Under the pieces are notes generated by a model, which was not told the origin of the DNA, searched no databases, and saw nothing but the letters and a program-made list of their open reading frames with translations. Positions 10,546 to 19,669 of a DNA stretch of 64,000 nucleotides are shown here, one piece after another. Made by a program: the position numbers and the translations under genes. The number at the start of each line of letters is the position of its first letter. Position 1 is the stretch's first letter. The stretch comes from Providencia vermicola (GTDB lineage Bacteria; Pseudomonadota; Gammaproteobacteria; Enterobacterales; Enterobacteriaceae): the NCBI RefSeq assembly GCF_010748935.1, contig NZ_CP048796.1, positions 2,297,001 through 2,361,000 on the forward strand, in the 5' to 3' direction.

Positions 10546-10583
10546 TTTGTGCTAAACTACTTTAACTAAGACGGGAGATTGAT

Positions 10584-11360
10584 ATGGCCATTATCATGAC
10601 ATCATCGACTGAAACTAAACGTCCTTACCAAGAAGTGGGCCACTTACTGCGGCAAATGATCACGAATATGGGCTATGCCATCGGCGATAGGCTTCCCCCT
10701 GAAAGAGAAATAGCCGAGATGCTAAATGTTTCTAGGGCTGTTGTGCGCGAAGCGTTGATCATGCTAGAACTTGAAAACCTTATTGAAGTGCGAAAAGGCT
10801 CCGGTATTTATCTGATTGCTCTGCCTAATCAAAAAGAAAACACGACCTCTGCCTCTTGCGCGCTGAATGCAGCAGGCCCATTTGAATTGTTGCAGGCAAG
10901 GCAGCTACTCGAAAGCAATATTGCTGAGTTTGCTGCGACGCAAGTCACCCCTGTTGATATCGCCAATATTCGTCAAGCATTACAACGGCATCATGACAAT
11001 CAGGATCCTGAAGAGTCAGAAAACAACGACCGCGAATTCCATCTCACCATTGCTGAAGCAACACATAATAGTTTACTCGTTGAACTGTTAAAACAATCAT
11101 GGGCTTGGCGAGATAATAATCCTATGTGGTTAAAATTGCATACACGAATTACTGATATCAATTACCGCCAAGAATGGATGAAAGATCATCAGGCCATTTT
11201 AGCTGCCATGGTTAAAAAAGACCCTATTGCGGCGAAACAAGCTATGTGGCAACATCTCGAAAATGTCAAACGGCGGCTATTAGAATTATCTGACGTTGAA
11301 GATCCTAATTTTGATGGCTATTTATTCAACTCTTATCCTGTCGATTTAGTCCGTAATTAA
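10584..11360 (+). CDS. uxuR: GntR/FadR-family hexuronate regulator UxuR
   Basis: 258 aa. N-terminal winged helix (RPYQEVGHLLRQMI, RLPPEREIAEMLNVSRAVVREALIMLE) and C-terminal FadR-type effector domain with FELLQARQLLESNIAEFAA and FHLTIAEATHNSLLVEL, close to E. coli UxuR throughout. Start supported by GGGAG 7 nt upstream. Known role of the family: repression of uronate genes, relieved by fructuronate. Divergent from uxuB-uxaC with matching operator palindromes in between, so it most likely represses that unit and itself. Confidence 0.93.
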   Translation: MAIIMTSSTETKRPYQEVGHLLRQMITNMGYAIGDRLPPEREIAEMLNVSRAVVREALIMLELENLIEVRKGSGIYLIALPNQKENTTSASCALNAAGPFELLQARQLLESNIAEFAATQVTPVDIANIRQALQRHHDNQDPEESENNDREFHLTIAEATHNSLLVELLKQSWAWRDNNPMWLKLHTRITDINYRQEWMKDHQAILAAMVKKDPIAAKQAMWQHLENVKRRLLELSDVEDPNFDGYLFNSYPVDLVRN

Positions 11361-11397
11361 TATTTCGCATAACAAGAGATAAAAAGAAACGTTTTTG

Positions 11398-12183
11398 ATG
11401 AATTTTGAACATATAGACAGCAGTATACAGAAACAAGTGAAATCCGCCTGCTTACTTATTGAGAAACATCTTGGTGATTCACTCAATACTATTCACCTTT
11501 ATGGCTCTACTTTGCATGGGGGACTAAAACCCCTTAGTGATATTGATTTGCTTGTTACCATTCATGTACCACTGACGGAGCAGCAACGTAAACGATTAAT
11601 GAGAGAGCTTCTAGCGGTATCGGCTTGGCCTGGAAGTGATCCTACGTTACGTGCATTAGAAATCACTATCTTACTCAGTGAAACCATAAAACAGTGGCGC
11701 TACCCTCCTCATCGCGAACTACAATTTGGTGAATGGTTAAGAGAGGACATTAACTCAGGGATCTTTGAACCCCCACAAATAGATCCCGATGTCGCGATTC
11801 TCCTCACCAAAGTGAGGTTACACAATATCGCAATACTCGGTGAAGATGCTGCCCACACATTTGCCCCTATTCCATTAGAGGATTTATCACAGGCAATCAA
11901 AGCGACATTGGCTCAATGGAATAGCTCGGATGATTGGCAAGGCGATGAATGTAATATTATCCTTGCCCTCGCTCGTATATTTTATACGTTATCGACTCAC
12001 GACATTGCATCTAAATCAGAAGCTGTAGATTGGTTATTGAATAGAACGAGTCATATTTCGCATCAACGCATACTTGCGGCAGCACAGCATGCTTATTTAA
12101 CAGGAAAACCTTTCGATATTTCTGATCCTAAAGCTATCGAAGATTGTATTCTTGCCATAAAAGCGCAATGCAACAACATGTAA
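11398..12183 (+). CDS. aadA: AadA-like aminoglycoside (streptomycin/spectinomycin) 3''-adenylyltransferase
   Basis: 261 aa, the normal AadA length, from the ATG at 11398 (a TTG directly before it is the less likely start). The nucleotidyltransferase signature LYGSTLHGGLKPLSDIDLLV gives the GS...DxD metal site. Further AadA-family blocks are WRYPPHRELQFGEWLR, FEPPQIDPDVAILL and the C-terminal helical domain with LALARIFYTLST and AVDWLL. The family transfers AMP to streptomycin and spectinomycin. It lies 37 bp after uxuR, with no integron attC site, transposase or integrase near it, so it appears to be an intrinsic chromosomal gene and not a cassette. Whether it confers resistance here is not shown. 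Confidence 0.85.
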   Translation: MNFEHIDSSIQKQVKSACLLIEKHLGDSLNTIHLYGSTLHGGLKPLSDIDLLVTIHVPLTEQQRKRLMRELLAVSAWPGSDPTLRALEITILLSETIKQWRYPPHRELQFGEWLREDINSGIFEPPQIDPDVAILLTKVRLHNIAILGEDAAHTFAPIPLEDLSQAIKATLAQWNSSDDWQGDECNIILALARIFYTLSTHDIASKSEAVDWLLNRTSHISHQRILAAAQHAYLTGKPFDISDPKAIEDCILAIKAQCNNM

Positions 12184-12204
12184 TTCATTGATATTCGTTT
12201 TCTT

Positions 12205-12262
12205 TCTGTCAGCATTAAATGCTCTAACGGTGACTCATCAACCGTTACCTGTCGCTGACAGA
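12205..12262. other. Two-tier nested inverted repeat after aadA
   Basis: Outer stem TCTGTCAGC (12205-12213) pairs perfectly with GCTGACAGA (12254-12262). Inside it TAACGGT (12225-12231) pairs with ACCGTTA (12241-12247). There is no U-tract on either strand. It begins 22 bp after the aadA stop and could be a terminator-like structure, an operator pair, or part of a small RNA. Confidence 0.55.
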
Positions 12263-12397
12263 GTTGAAAAATCTTACACGTCATCAAAAAAGGTCAGTAA
12301 ACTGAATCATTGACAGAATCACGAAATAAGTGACAGCGTCACGATGGAAGTATCCTGTTATTACTCCGTTAGGATCATGACGTGCCTTCACGCCCAC

Positions 12398-12422
12398 ATA
12401 GGAGTATAGTAGACGCTCCTAT
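12398..12422 (+). promoter_or_regulatory. Stem-loop in the mnmH leader
   Basis: ATAGGAG (12398-12404) and CTCCTAT (12416-12422) form a perfect 7-bp stem with an 11-nt loop, 27 nt before the mnmH ATG. A second small hairpin GTGAC-AGC-GTCAC lies at 12330-12342. A regulatory role is only inferred. Confidence 0.35.
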
Positions 12423-12448
12423 AATTTGGATTAATAACCGTTTTCACC

Positions 12449-13543
12449 ATGGAATCAGCAGCATTACCGCAAAATATCCGCCAAATTTTAACTACTGGCA
12501 CCCCTTTAATTGATGTCCGCGCCCCTGTTGAGTTTCAGCAAGGGTCAATGCCCAACGCGCACAATATCCCTTTAATGAATGATGCGGAACGTTCTGCTGT
12601 TGGGACATGCTATAAACAACAAGGCTCAGCAAAAGCAGTAGAATTAGGTCATCGATTAGTCAACGGTGAAATTCGAGCCAAGCGAATTACTGCTTGGCGT
12701 AAAGCATGCCAACAATATCCTCATGGCTATATCTGTTGCGCTCGAGGGGGCATGCGTTCACATATCGTTCAGCAATGGCTCCATGAGATAGGGATTGAGT
12801 ACCCATTAATTATTGGTGGCTACAAAGCATTAAGACAGGCTGCCATTGAGGTAACAAAAGAGTTAGCTCAACGCCCTATCATTTTGATAGGCGGATATAC
12901 TGGCAGCGGTAAAACGATGATGATACATGAATTACCTAATGGTATTGACCTTGAAGGGATCGCTCATCACCGAGGTTCCTCTTTCGGCAGAACATTGCAA
13001 CAACAATACCCACAAGCAACATTCGAAAATCATCTAGCGGTGGAAATGCTCAAAAAATCTCAACAACATACACGCTGGATACTGGAAGATGAAGGTCGCA
13101 CCATTGGCGCAAATAGTCTACCGGAGGCGCTACGCGCGCAAATGGCAAATGCAGCTATTGTGGTTGTTGAAGACCCTTTTGAATTACGTTTACAGCGACT
13201 AAAAGAAGAATATTTTGACCGGATGACGCATGCGTTTTTAACTGCTTATGGTGAAGAACAAGGGTGGATAGCCTACAGTGAATATCTGCACCATGGCCTA
13301 TCAGCAATTCATCGCCGTTTAGGTTCGCAACGCACCATAGAATTAACAACATCACTGGATATTGCATTAGCCGAACAACAAAAAAGTGGTAAAACCGATG
13401 CTCACTTAATTTGGCTAGTACCATTACTTAATGAATACTACGACCCCATGTATCACTATCAGCTTAGTCAAAAACAAGACAGAATTGTGTACCGTGGCAA
13501 TTATCAAGAGGTTTTACAGTGGCTGATAACCCATGGAAATTAA
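12449..13543 (+). CDS. mnmH: tRNA 2-selenouridine synthase (MnmH/SelU)
   Basis: 364 aa, standard length. Replaces sulfur by selenium in the 2-thiouridine of the wobble base of tRNAs for Lys, Glu and Gln, by way of a geranylated intermediate, using selenophosphate. N-terminal rhodanese domain (1-130; [23 protein letters not shown]) with catalytic Cys97 in CCARGGMRS, then a P-loop domain with GGYTGSGKT at 148-156. All key residues are present, so the enzyme should be active. A selenophosphate synthetase (selD) is required but not in this window. Confidence 0.95.
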   Translation: MESAALPQNIRQILTTGTPLIDVRAPVEFQQGSMPNAHNIPLMNDAERSAVGTCYKQQGSAKAVELGHRLVNGEIRAKRITAWRKACQQYPHGYICCARGGMRSHIVQQWLHEIGIEYPLIIGGYKALRQAAIEVTKELAQRPIILIGGYTGSGKTMMIHELPNGIDLEGIAHHRGSSFGRTLQQQYPQATFENHLAVEMLKKSQQHTRWILEDEGRTIGANSLPEALRAQMANAAIVVVEDPFELRLQRLKEEYFDRMTHAFLTAYGEEQGWIAYSEYLHHGLSAIHRRLGSQRTIELTTSLDIALAEQQKSGKTDAHLIWLVPLLNEYYDPMYHYQLSQKQDRIVYRGNYQEVLQWLITHGN

Positions 13544-13565
13544 GGGTTATTTTTACAACAAACAT

Positions 13566-13597
13566 ACTGACAGAGCCAATTTAATGACTCTGCCAGT
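13566..13597. terminator. Stem-loop between mnmH and yjbD-like gene
   Basis: ACTGACAGAG (13566-13575) and CTCTGCCAGT (13588-13597) pair with one mismatch around a 12-nt loop between two convergent genes. T-rich bases follow on the + strand only weakly. Confidence 0.45.
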
Positions 13598-13645
13598 TTC
13601 AAATGAATTAATTGTTATCTATATAGCTCATTGATTAACTATATT

Positions 13646-13909
13646 TTAACGGAGACCCCTACGGTGGTTATGAGTTGACCAACTGTATGTTTCCTCACTG
13701 GCAACTAATTTATCTTTCTTTTTCTGCACTCTGGCCTTTTTAGCTGCCAATTCAACCTCTTTTGATATTTCAGAGACAATTTCGTTCTTTACCCTACTGT
13801 GCTCCGCATTGGTTAATTCACGCCCCAATTTTTTTCTTTCTTGACCTAGCCTTGTACTTACTCTCATGCGTTGAGCATCAGTCATCTCTTGTAGCGTTAA
13901 CATCTTCAT
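13646..13909 (-). CDS. YjbD-like small protein (DUF3811 family)
   Basis: 87 aa, highly charged and helical, with LGRELTNAEHSRVKNE, a KKARVQKKKDK basic stretch and C-terminal TYSWSTHNHRRG. The spacing of these blocks matches what I recall of E. coli YjbD (DUF3811). GAGGTG lies a few bases before the ATG. Function unknown; a soluble cytosolic protein is likely since no signal or membrane segment is seen. Confidence 0.65.
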   Translation of the reverse strand: MKMLTLQEMTDAQRMRVSTRLGQERKKLGRELTNAEHSRVKNEIVSEISKEVELAAKKARVQKKKDKLVASEETYSWSTHNHRRGLR

Positions 13910-14188
13910 ATGTACACCTCAGTCATCGCGTAGGAGTTCATAATATAGCATCCAACGCAATAAACTGAACCTCATTCATATCAATTTCACGCGCTGATAT
14001 CTTCTTTTCTGAACAAATAATATTCGATGGATAGTTCAACTAAGTAATATTAACTAACCCAATATTGGCGTCATTAAATAACGCTATATTTGCGTAAATT
14101 AAACTCGTCATAACTACAGATTCGTAAAGGATCTTGCCTTATATTTCTATCAATACTAGGGTTAACTAATTGATATATTTAGTACGAT

Positions 14189-15211
14189 ATGGGGTTTAGT
14201 CTAATGCGGTGTTTTACAGGTTTAATTTTGGTTTCAATTACCGCGAATAGCTATGCTGATAATATCTACTTAAAAAATGGTGATTCACTCTCTGGTGATA
14301 TCAGCCTTATTGATAATAATAAAGCGCTTATTAAGACCAGCTATGCTGGAGAATTAAGAATAAAACTCAACGATATTAAAACATTTAGTATCGATAACCC
14401 CGCTGTTGTAAAATCTAATGCTTCCTCTGAGTGGCAGCAAATTGATGCAATACAGGCAGCAGATACAAAACACGTCATATTAATTCATGGTGATCAACAG
14501 CAAAAAATGGCTATTAACGAGCGCTTAGTTTTGAGTAAGAAAATCGAAGAAAAACACCCAAAACAAACTAAGATAACGGGCGCTGTAAGTGCGGGGGCAG
14601 CATACAATAAAGGCGCTTCCCGTAGTGAAAAATATTCGCTTGATGCAAATATGCAAGTTACCTCCAAAAAATGGCGTCATGGCGTCACAGCAGCCATGAT
14701 AAGAAATAAAGATAATCATACGGTCAGCACCTATTATTACAATTTAGGTTATGAACTAGACCATTTTATTAATCCTGCTTTCTTTTGGCGTAATTCTGTT
14801 AACTATCAGCATGACTGGATTGAAGATATTAAATCGAAAGGTGGCCTAGGAACAGGTCCTGGTTGGCAAGTCTGGAATAATGAAAGAAGCGCCCTTTCCT
14901 TTACTGGCCTTATTAGTTACCAACGTATGGCATATCGAGATAACAGTAAAGAAAATTACATGCAAGGAAATCTGGCTTGGGACTTTAATCAAAATCTATT
15001 TGCAAAAACTATCAATGTCTATACTAAAGGGCATATCGGCCGAGGATTTAATCACGACGTAAGCTTAGATTTTAATGCGCGTTTAGGAATGATGTACTAC
15101 CTGACAGATGGATTAAACTTAAATGCGAATATCATTCGAGAAAAAATCAATGCCAATAAAGGTGACTCCAATAATACCAATTACACGATTGGTGTTGGCT
15201 ATAAATGGTAA
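14189..15211 (+). CDS. DUF481 (YdiY-like) putative outer-membrane protein
   Basis: 340 aa. Signal peptide of about 23 residues ending NSYA-DN. Residues 25-75 (NIYLKNGDSLSGDISLIDNN) form the small beta domain common to YdiY-like proteins. The C-terminal two thirds alternate aromatic and polar residues as expected for a beta-barrel and end in a terminal aromatic (GVGYKW), a typical outer-membrane insertion signal. An alternative start ATG lies at 14204 and would still leave a good signal peptide. Function unknown; it stands alone, 155 bp upstream of the RND genes. Confidence 0.7.
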   Translation: MGFSLMRCFTGLILVSITANSYADNIYLKNGDSLSGDISLIDNNKALIKTSYAGELRIKLNDIKTFSIDNPAVVKSNASSEWQQIDAIQAADTKHVILIHGDQQQKMAINERLVLSKKIEEKHPKQTKITGAVSAGAAYNKGASRSEKYSLDANMQVTSKKWRHGVTAAMIRNKDNHTVSTYYYNLGYELDHFINPAFFWRNSVNYQHDWIEDIKSKGGLGTGPGWQVWNNERSALSFTGLISYQRMAYRDNSKENYMQGNLAWDFNQNLFAKTINVYTKGHIGRGFNHDVSLDFNARLGMMYYLTDGLNLNANIIREKINANKGDSNNTNYTIGVGYKW

Positions 15212-15365
15212 TACCCCCACTCCAGTTTAGGCTAAGTTCATCCGCCTTTTCAGTGTGACCTCTTCATCTATTTCAAGTTAGAGTATTCCCTTCAGACTTA
15301 TCATAAACTCATGATGAATATTTTTTAGCTAACCTTAACAGAAGATTAAGGTTTAACTCCGGTTT

Positions 15366-16520
15366 ATGGTAACAAATAGTGTCTCTGATTATATTAAGCC
15401 CCATATTCACTATCGGCTTTCTTTATTTATGACACGTTTTTTTTATTTTTGTTTTTTTTCCATACTTATCATCATATCGATACCTTCTCGCGCTGAAAAT
15501 ATGCGCCTGAGTGTAACTCAACCACAAAAAATAGAGCACATAGAGGTTATTAGCTTACCCGGTAAATTTATCGCAAAAAATGAAGTTGCCATTGGCTCAC
15601 CATTACAGCAACAAATGGTCATCGATGTTTTTGTCGAAGAAGGCCAATGGGTAGAGAAAGGACAGCTATTAGCGACGCTAGAATCGCCACTCCAAAATGC
15701 GTCAGTCGAGCAATTACAAGCAGAAACAGAAAAGGCGGCAGCTTATATTCAGCAACAGAAAGCATTATCAGAACAATCACAAAAAGAGTTATCTCGATTA
15801 AAACCTCTTGCACACAAGGGGGTTATTTCAGCCAATGATTTTGAAAAAGCGAAATCGGAAGCCGTGGCACAACAAGCTATGTTAAATGCCAGTCGTGCTG
15901 AACTGCGCCAGCTGCAAGCACAATTATTAAAAGAACAAAGCCAGCAAGAAAAATCAAAAATCATTGCGCCCATTTCTGGTGTTATCAGTGAGCGACATGC
16001 AATACGTGGCATGTTAACGGATAATCAGCTGCTTTTTAAAATCATTGAAAATAATGAAATTGAATTTGAAGCATTCGCGCATTCTTCTGAACTGAAACGG
16101 CTATCAACCATTGAATCGATAACATTAAAAGCAAATGATAACAACCAATTTATAGGCAAGTTACGCTATTTATCTCCTAAAATAGATGCAATCTCACAGC
16201 TAGGGAAAATACGCATATCAATGACAAATGAACGCCCTAATATTCAACTCGGTGAGTCGGGCACGGCGATAATAAATAAAGCGGCAAAACCTATTTTAAC
16301 CCTACCTTATAGTGCAATTAGAACCATCGATAACGGTGAAAGGATCATTTTTACTGTCGAGAATAATACCGTTAAACAGCAAAAAATCGTCATAGGCCAA
16401 GTACAAGGAGGACGTGTCGAAATAGTAAGCCCACTGCCTACTGATATTAATGTCGTTAATAATGCTCAAGCTTTTCTGACCGAAAATGATAAGGTTATAC
16501 CTGTAAAGGATATCAAATGA
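15366..16520 (+). CDS. RND efflux periplasmic adaptor (membrane fusion protein)
   Basis: 384 aa. An N-terminal signal segment FFYFCFFSILIIISIPSRA is followed by a biotinyl-lipoyl half-motif (DVFVEEGQWVEKGQLLATLES, residues about 82-102), an alpha-helical hairpin rich in Q/E/K (about 110-200), the returning lipoyl half (KIIAPISGVIS), a beta-barrel and membrane-proximal domain. It lacks a lipobox. The ATG at 15429 just before the signal sequence is an alternative start. Its stop overlaps the start of the RND permease (ATGA), so the two subunits are translationally coupled. Confidence 0.9.
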   Translation: MVTNSVSDYIKPHIHYRLSLFMTRFFYFCFFSILIIISIPSRAENMRLSVTQPQKIEHIEVISLPGKFIAKNEVAIGSPLQQQMVIDVFVEEGQWVEKGQLLATLESPLQNASVEQLQAETEKAAAYIQQQKALSEQSQKELSRLKPLAHKGVISANDFEKAKSEAVAQQAMLNASRAELRQLQAQLLKEQSQQEKSKIIAPISGVISERHAIRGMLTDNQLLFKIIENNEIEFEAFAHSSELKRLSTIESITLKANDNNQFIGKLRYLSPKIDAISQLGKIRISMTNERPNIQLGESGTAIINKAAKPILTLPYSAIRTIDNGERIIFTVENNTVKQQKIVIGQVQGGRVEIVSPLPTDINVVNNAQAFLTENDKVIPVKDIK

Positions 16521-19500
16521 GATTGCAGTTATCCTCTTGGGCAATTACTCGCCCTATCCCTACCATTGTTATTTTTTTAGCATTAACAATAGCAGGTATA
16601 TTTTCATTTATTCATTTACCTGTTACTGCAAATCCTGTTATTAGCTTCCCTATTGTAACGGTAACCGTTACTCAGGATGGTTCCTCGCCCACTGAATTAG
16701 AAAATGCAGTGACCAAACAAATTGAACAAGCTGTATCAGGGATACCCGGTATTCGTCATATCTATTCAACGATTACTGAGGGTATTTCGACGACAACCAT
16801 TGAGTTTGATTTAAATATTGATGCCTATATAGCAACAAATGATATCCGTGAGCAAATAGCACAAATCAGAAGTGATTTGCCCCAAACTATCGATGAGCCA
16901 TTAATTAATCGGGTTGATGTTGAGGGTGGCGCCATATTGCGTTACGCCATTTCATCGGATACGCAATCTATTGCAGACCTCTCTTGGTTTGTTGACGATA
17001 CTATCAGCAAACAACTGATCATGATCCCCGGTGTTCAAAAGGTCAACCGTTTAGGGGGAGCCGACAGTATTATTAGAGTGGAACCTGATGCGAATAAATT
17101 AGCCGCATTACAACTTTCTATTATCAGCATTAACGAATTACTGCGAAATGTTCACCAAAACTCAGCAGGCGGATCATCAAAATATAATGACCTACAACAC
17201 ACTATTCGGGTTTTAGGTGAGAAAAAAAATATTGATGATATTAAAAATATCCAACTCCCGCTTAGTGACCAGCAATGGGTTAAGCTAGGTGACATCGCTA
17301 CGATTTATTTAGGGCAAAAAACAACCAAAACAGTCTCACAGTTAGATGGGAAAGATGTGGTTGGTTTTGCCGTTTTTCGTGCTAAAGGATCCAGTGATAC
17401 AATCGTTGCCGAAGAGGTCAATCGCGCTATTGCAGAACTCACACAAAAACATCCCGATGTTGCCATTGAATTGGTATCTTCAACCGTAAAATATACGGAA
17501 TCAAGCTACCATTTAACCATCCAAACACTTTTGGAAGGCGCATTCTTAACCATCATTATCGTTTTCTTCTTTTTGAAAAGCTGGCGAGCCACACTTGTTG
17601 CAGCTATCGCCTTACCATTGTCGATTTTACCAACATTTTTTATATTAGCGCTTTTTGATTACAGCCTGAACAGTATTACATTATTAGCATTAACACTGGT
17701 CATTGGTATTCTAGTCGATGATGCGATAGTTGAGATTGAAAATATCCAAAAATATATTGAACGTGGTGAACGTCCTTACTTAGCGGCATTAAAAGCTTCC
17801 GATGCCATTGGATTCGCTATCGTCGCAATAACATTAACTATTGTCGCGGTCTTCTTGCCGGTCAGTTTTATCGGGGGATTTGTTGGTAAATATTTTGTGC
17901 CATTTGGAATTACAGTCTCTGCGGCCGTTTTATCTTCATTACTCGTTGCTCGATTAGTCACGCCACTCATGGCCGCTTATCTATTATTACCGACCTCAAA
18001 ACCTGTTAAAGAAGATAACGTCCCTAAGTGGATCTTAAAATATACACGGTTCTTATTAGTGACATTACGGCATCGTAAACTTGCTTTGTCTTTAGCGTTA
18101 TTATTTTTAATTGGCTCGGTTTCAACAATTGCCTATTTACCCGCTGGATTTATGCCTGAGGGGGATATTAGTGTTAGCCAAATTGATGTGGAATTACCAC
18201 CAGGCACACCGGTTGAAGAAACAAATAAAGCGATCAGTCATCTGGCGAAATTACTCGGAGATAGAGAGGAAGTTAAGTCCATTTATACTATTGCGGGGAT
18301 CAGTGATGATGCCGATGGTATTGCTCAACATAAAGGCCAGCTTATTCTTACTTTAATTGAACCACATGAACGCGCCATGTCTCAAAAGCAATTTGAAAAC
18401 TCGATTGCTCATTTATTACAACAAAGTCCTGACGTACGTTATACCTTTAGTAATAGTGATGGGAATAAAGAATTTTCGCTGACATTCACAGGTACTGACC
18501 CTGAAGAATTAGAGGCGGCTATGCACACATTACGCGATAGCATTGCAACAGTGAAAGGGATCAATAATGTGTGCGTTGTCAAACCGCTATTACGTAAAGA
18601 ATTAATCGTTACGCCCTCGACGAATGATTTAGGTCGTACGGCGGTAAGCGCAGATGAAATTGCAAATACCTTACGTGTTGCAAGTATGGGCGAATCTAAT
18701 TCCAGAAGTGCTAAATTCAATTTACCGGAAAGACAATTAGCGTTGCAGGTGATACTTCCTGATTACCAAAAAGATGATCTTAATGTTTTAAACAATCTTT
18801 ATGTTCGAAGTAATACGCAGCTGAGTGTTCCTATCAAATCCGTTACTAATATCGATTTTAGTGATGGCCCTACCCAAATTGACCGTGTGAACCGTTCTCG
18901 AAAAATGGTCATTGAAGGAAACTTAGAAGGGTTAACACTCGGTGAAGCATTGGAAAATGTGAAGGCTCTTCCCGAATATAACGCATTACCCTTAAGCATT
19001 GAACCGCTTGAAGATGGCGATATCGAATACATGAATGATATGTTTAACCGTTTTAGTACCACTATGCTATTCAGTGTATTATTGGTATTCGCTATTTTAA
19101 TCATCTTATTTAAAGATTTTATGCAGCCTATTACCATTTTAGCGGCTCTGCCGTTTTCCATCGGTGGTGCAATCATCGCTCTTGTCTTGTACGGTGCAAT
19201 GATCGACTTACCTGTTATTATCGGTATTTTAATGTTAATGGGAATCGTCACTAAAAACTCAATCTTATTAGTTGAATTTATTTTAGAAAAAGAACGTCGC
19301 GGTTTAAGCCGTGAAAACGCGATCATTGAGGCTGGTCAAGAGCGAATTCGCCCTATTATTATGACAACATTCGCCATGATAGGAGGAATGATACCGTTAG
19401 TGCTGACTACAGGGGCCGATGCAGGGTTCAGAGCGCCAATGGCGGTCGCCGTGATTGGTGGTTTACTCAGTTCTACCGTTCTCAGTTTACTGTTCGTTCC

Positions 19501-19603
19501 TGTTATCTATAGCTTTATGGATGATTTGAAAAAGAAAATATTACCGCAATTAGCAAAACTGACGTCTGTCACCGAGGCTGATCGTAATGTCAAACATTGG
19601 TAA
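16517..19603 (+). CDS. RND-family inner-membrane efflux pump (HAE-1/AcrB-like)
   Basis: 1028 aa, the full RND length with two repeats of six transmembrane helices and two large periplasmic loops. The proton-relay motif of TM4 is intact (LVIGILVDDAIVEIENI, paired Asp as in AcrB D407/D408). The second half contains GIVTKNSILLVEF and RPIIMTTFAMIGGMIPL. Exports hydrophobic or amphiphilic compounds with the upstream adaptor. No outer-membrane channel gene is adjacent, so it probably borrows TolC. No regulator lies next to it; the upstream gene is the DUF481 protein. Substrate cannot be read from sequence. Confidence 0.93.
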   Translation: MRLQLSSWAITRPIPTIVIFLALTIAGIFSFIHLPVTANPVISFPIVTVTVTQDGSSPTELENAVTKQIEQAVSGIPGIRHIYSTITEGISTTTIEFDLNIDAYIATNDIREQIAQIRSDLPQTIDEPLINRVDVEGGAILRYAISSDTQSIADLSWFVDDTISKQLIMIPGVQKVNRLGGADSIIRVEPDANKLAALQLSIISINELLRNVHQNSAGGSSKYNDLQHTIRVLGEKKNIDDIKNIQLPLSDQQWVKLGDIATIYLGQKTTKTVSQLDGKDVVGFAVFRAKGSSDTIVAEEVNRAIAELTQKHPDVAIELVSSTVKYTESSYHLTIQTLLEGAFLTIIIVFFFLKSWRATLVAAIALPLSILPTFFILALFDYSLNSITLLALTLVIGILVDDAIVEIENIQKYIERGERPYLAALKASDAIGFAIVAITLTIVAVFLPVSFIGGFVGKYFVPFGITVSAAVLSSLLVARLVTPLMAAYLLLPTSKPVKEDNVPKWILKYTRFLLVTLRHRKLALSLALLFLIGSVSTIAYLPAGFMPEGDISVSQIDVELPPGTPVEETNKAISHLAKLLGDREEVKSIYTIAGISDDADGIAQHKGQLILTLIEPHERAMSQKQFENSIAHLLQQSPDVRYTFSNSDGNKEFSLTFTGTDPEELEAAMHTLRDSIATVKGINNVCVVKPLLRKELIVTPSTNDLGRTAVSADEIANTLRVASMGESNSRSAKFNLPERQLALQVILPDYQKDDLNVLNNLYVRSNTQLSVPIKSVTNIDFSDGPTQIDRVNRSRKMVIEGNLEGLTLGEALENVKALPEYNALPLSIEPLEDGDIEYMNDMFNRFSTTMLFSVLLVFAILIILFKDFMQPITILAALPFSIGGAIIALVLYGAMIDLPVIIGILMLMGIVTKNSILLVEFILEKERRGLSRENAIIEAGQERIRPIIMTTFAMIGGMIPLVLTTGADAGFRAPMAVAVIGGLLSSTVLSLLFVPVIYSFMDDLKKKILPQLAKLTSVTEADRNVKHW

Positions 19604-19627
19604 ACGAACATCAAAGTATTAGAGTAC

Positions 19628-19653
19628 GCGAAAAGGGGTAATGCCCTTTTCGC
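19628..19653. terminator. Bidirectional terminator between RND gene and four-gene operon
   Basis: Perfect 10-bp stem GCGAAAAGGG-(6 nt)-CCCTTTTCGC between the convergent stops at 19603 and 19670. Confidence 0.7.
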
Positions 19654-19669
19654 ATACAGAAGAGGGTGA

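Noticed and set aside
11398-12183. aadA as an integron gene cassette
   Set aside because: No attC-like imperfect palindrome core sites (GTTRRRY), no integrase gene and no change in base composition flank the gene.
13550-13650. SECIS or selenocysteine element near mnmH
   Set aside because: No in-frame TGA with a downstream SECIS-like hairpin was found; mnmH itself uses Cys97.
18799-19326. Leftward 175-codon frame inside the RND permease
   Set aside because: It is antisense to a conserved full-length RND gene with intact motifs, so it is a shadow frame.
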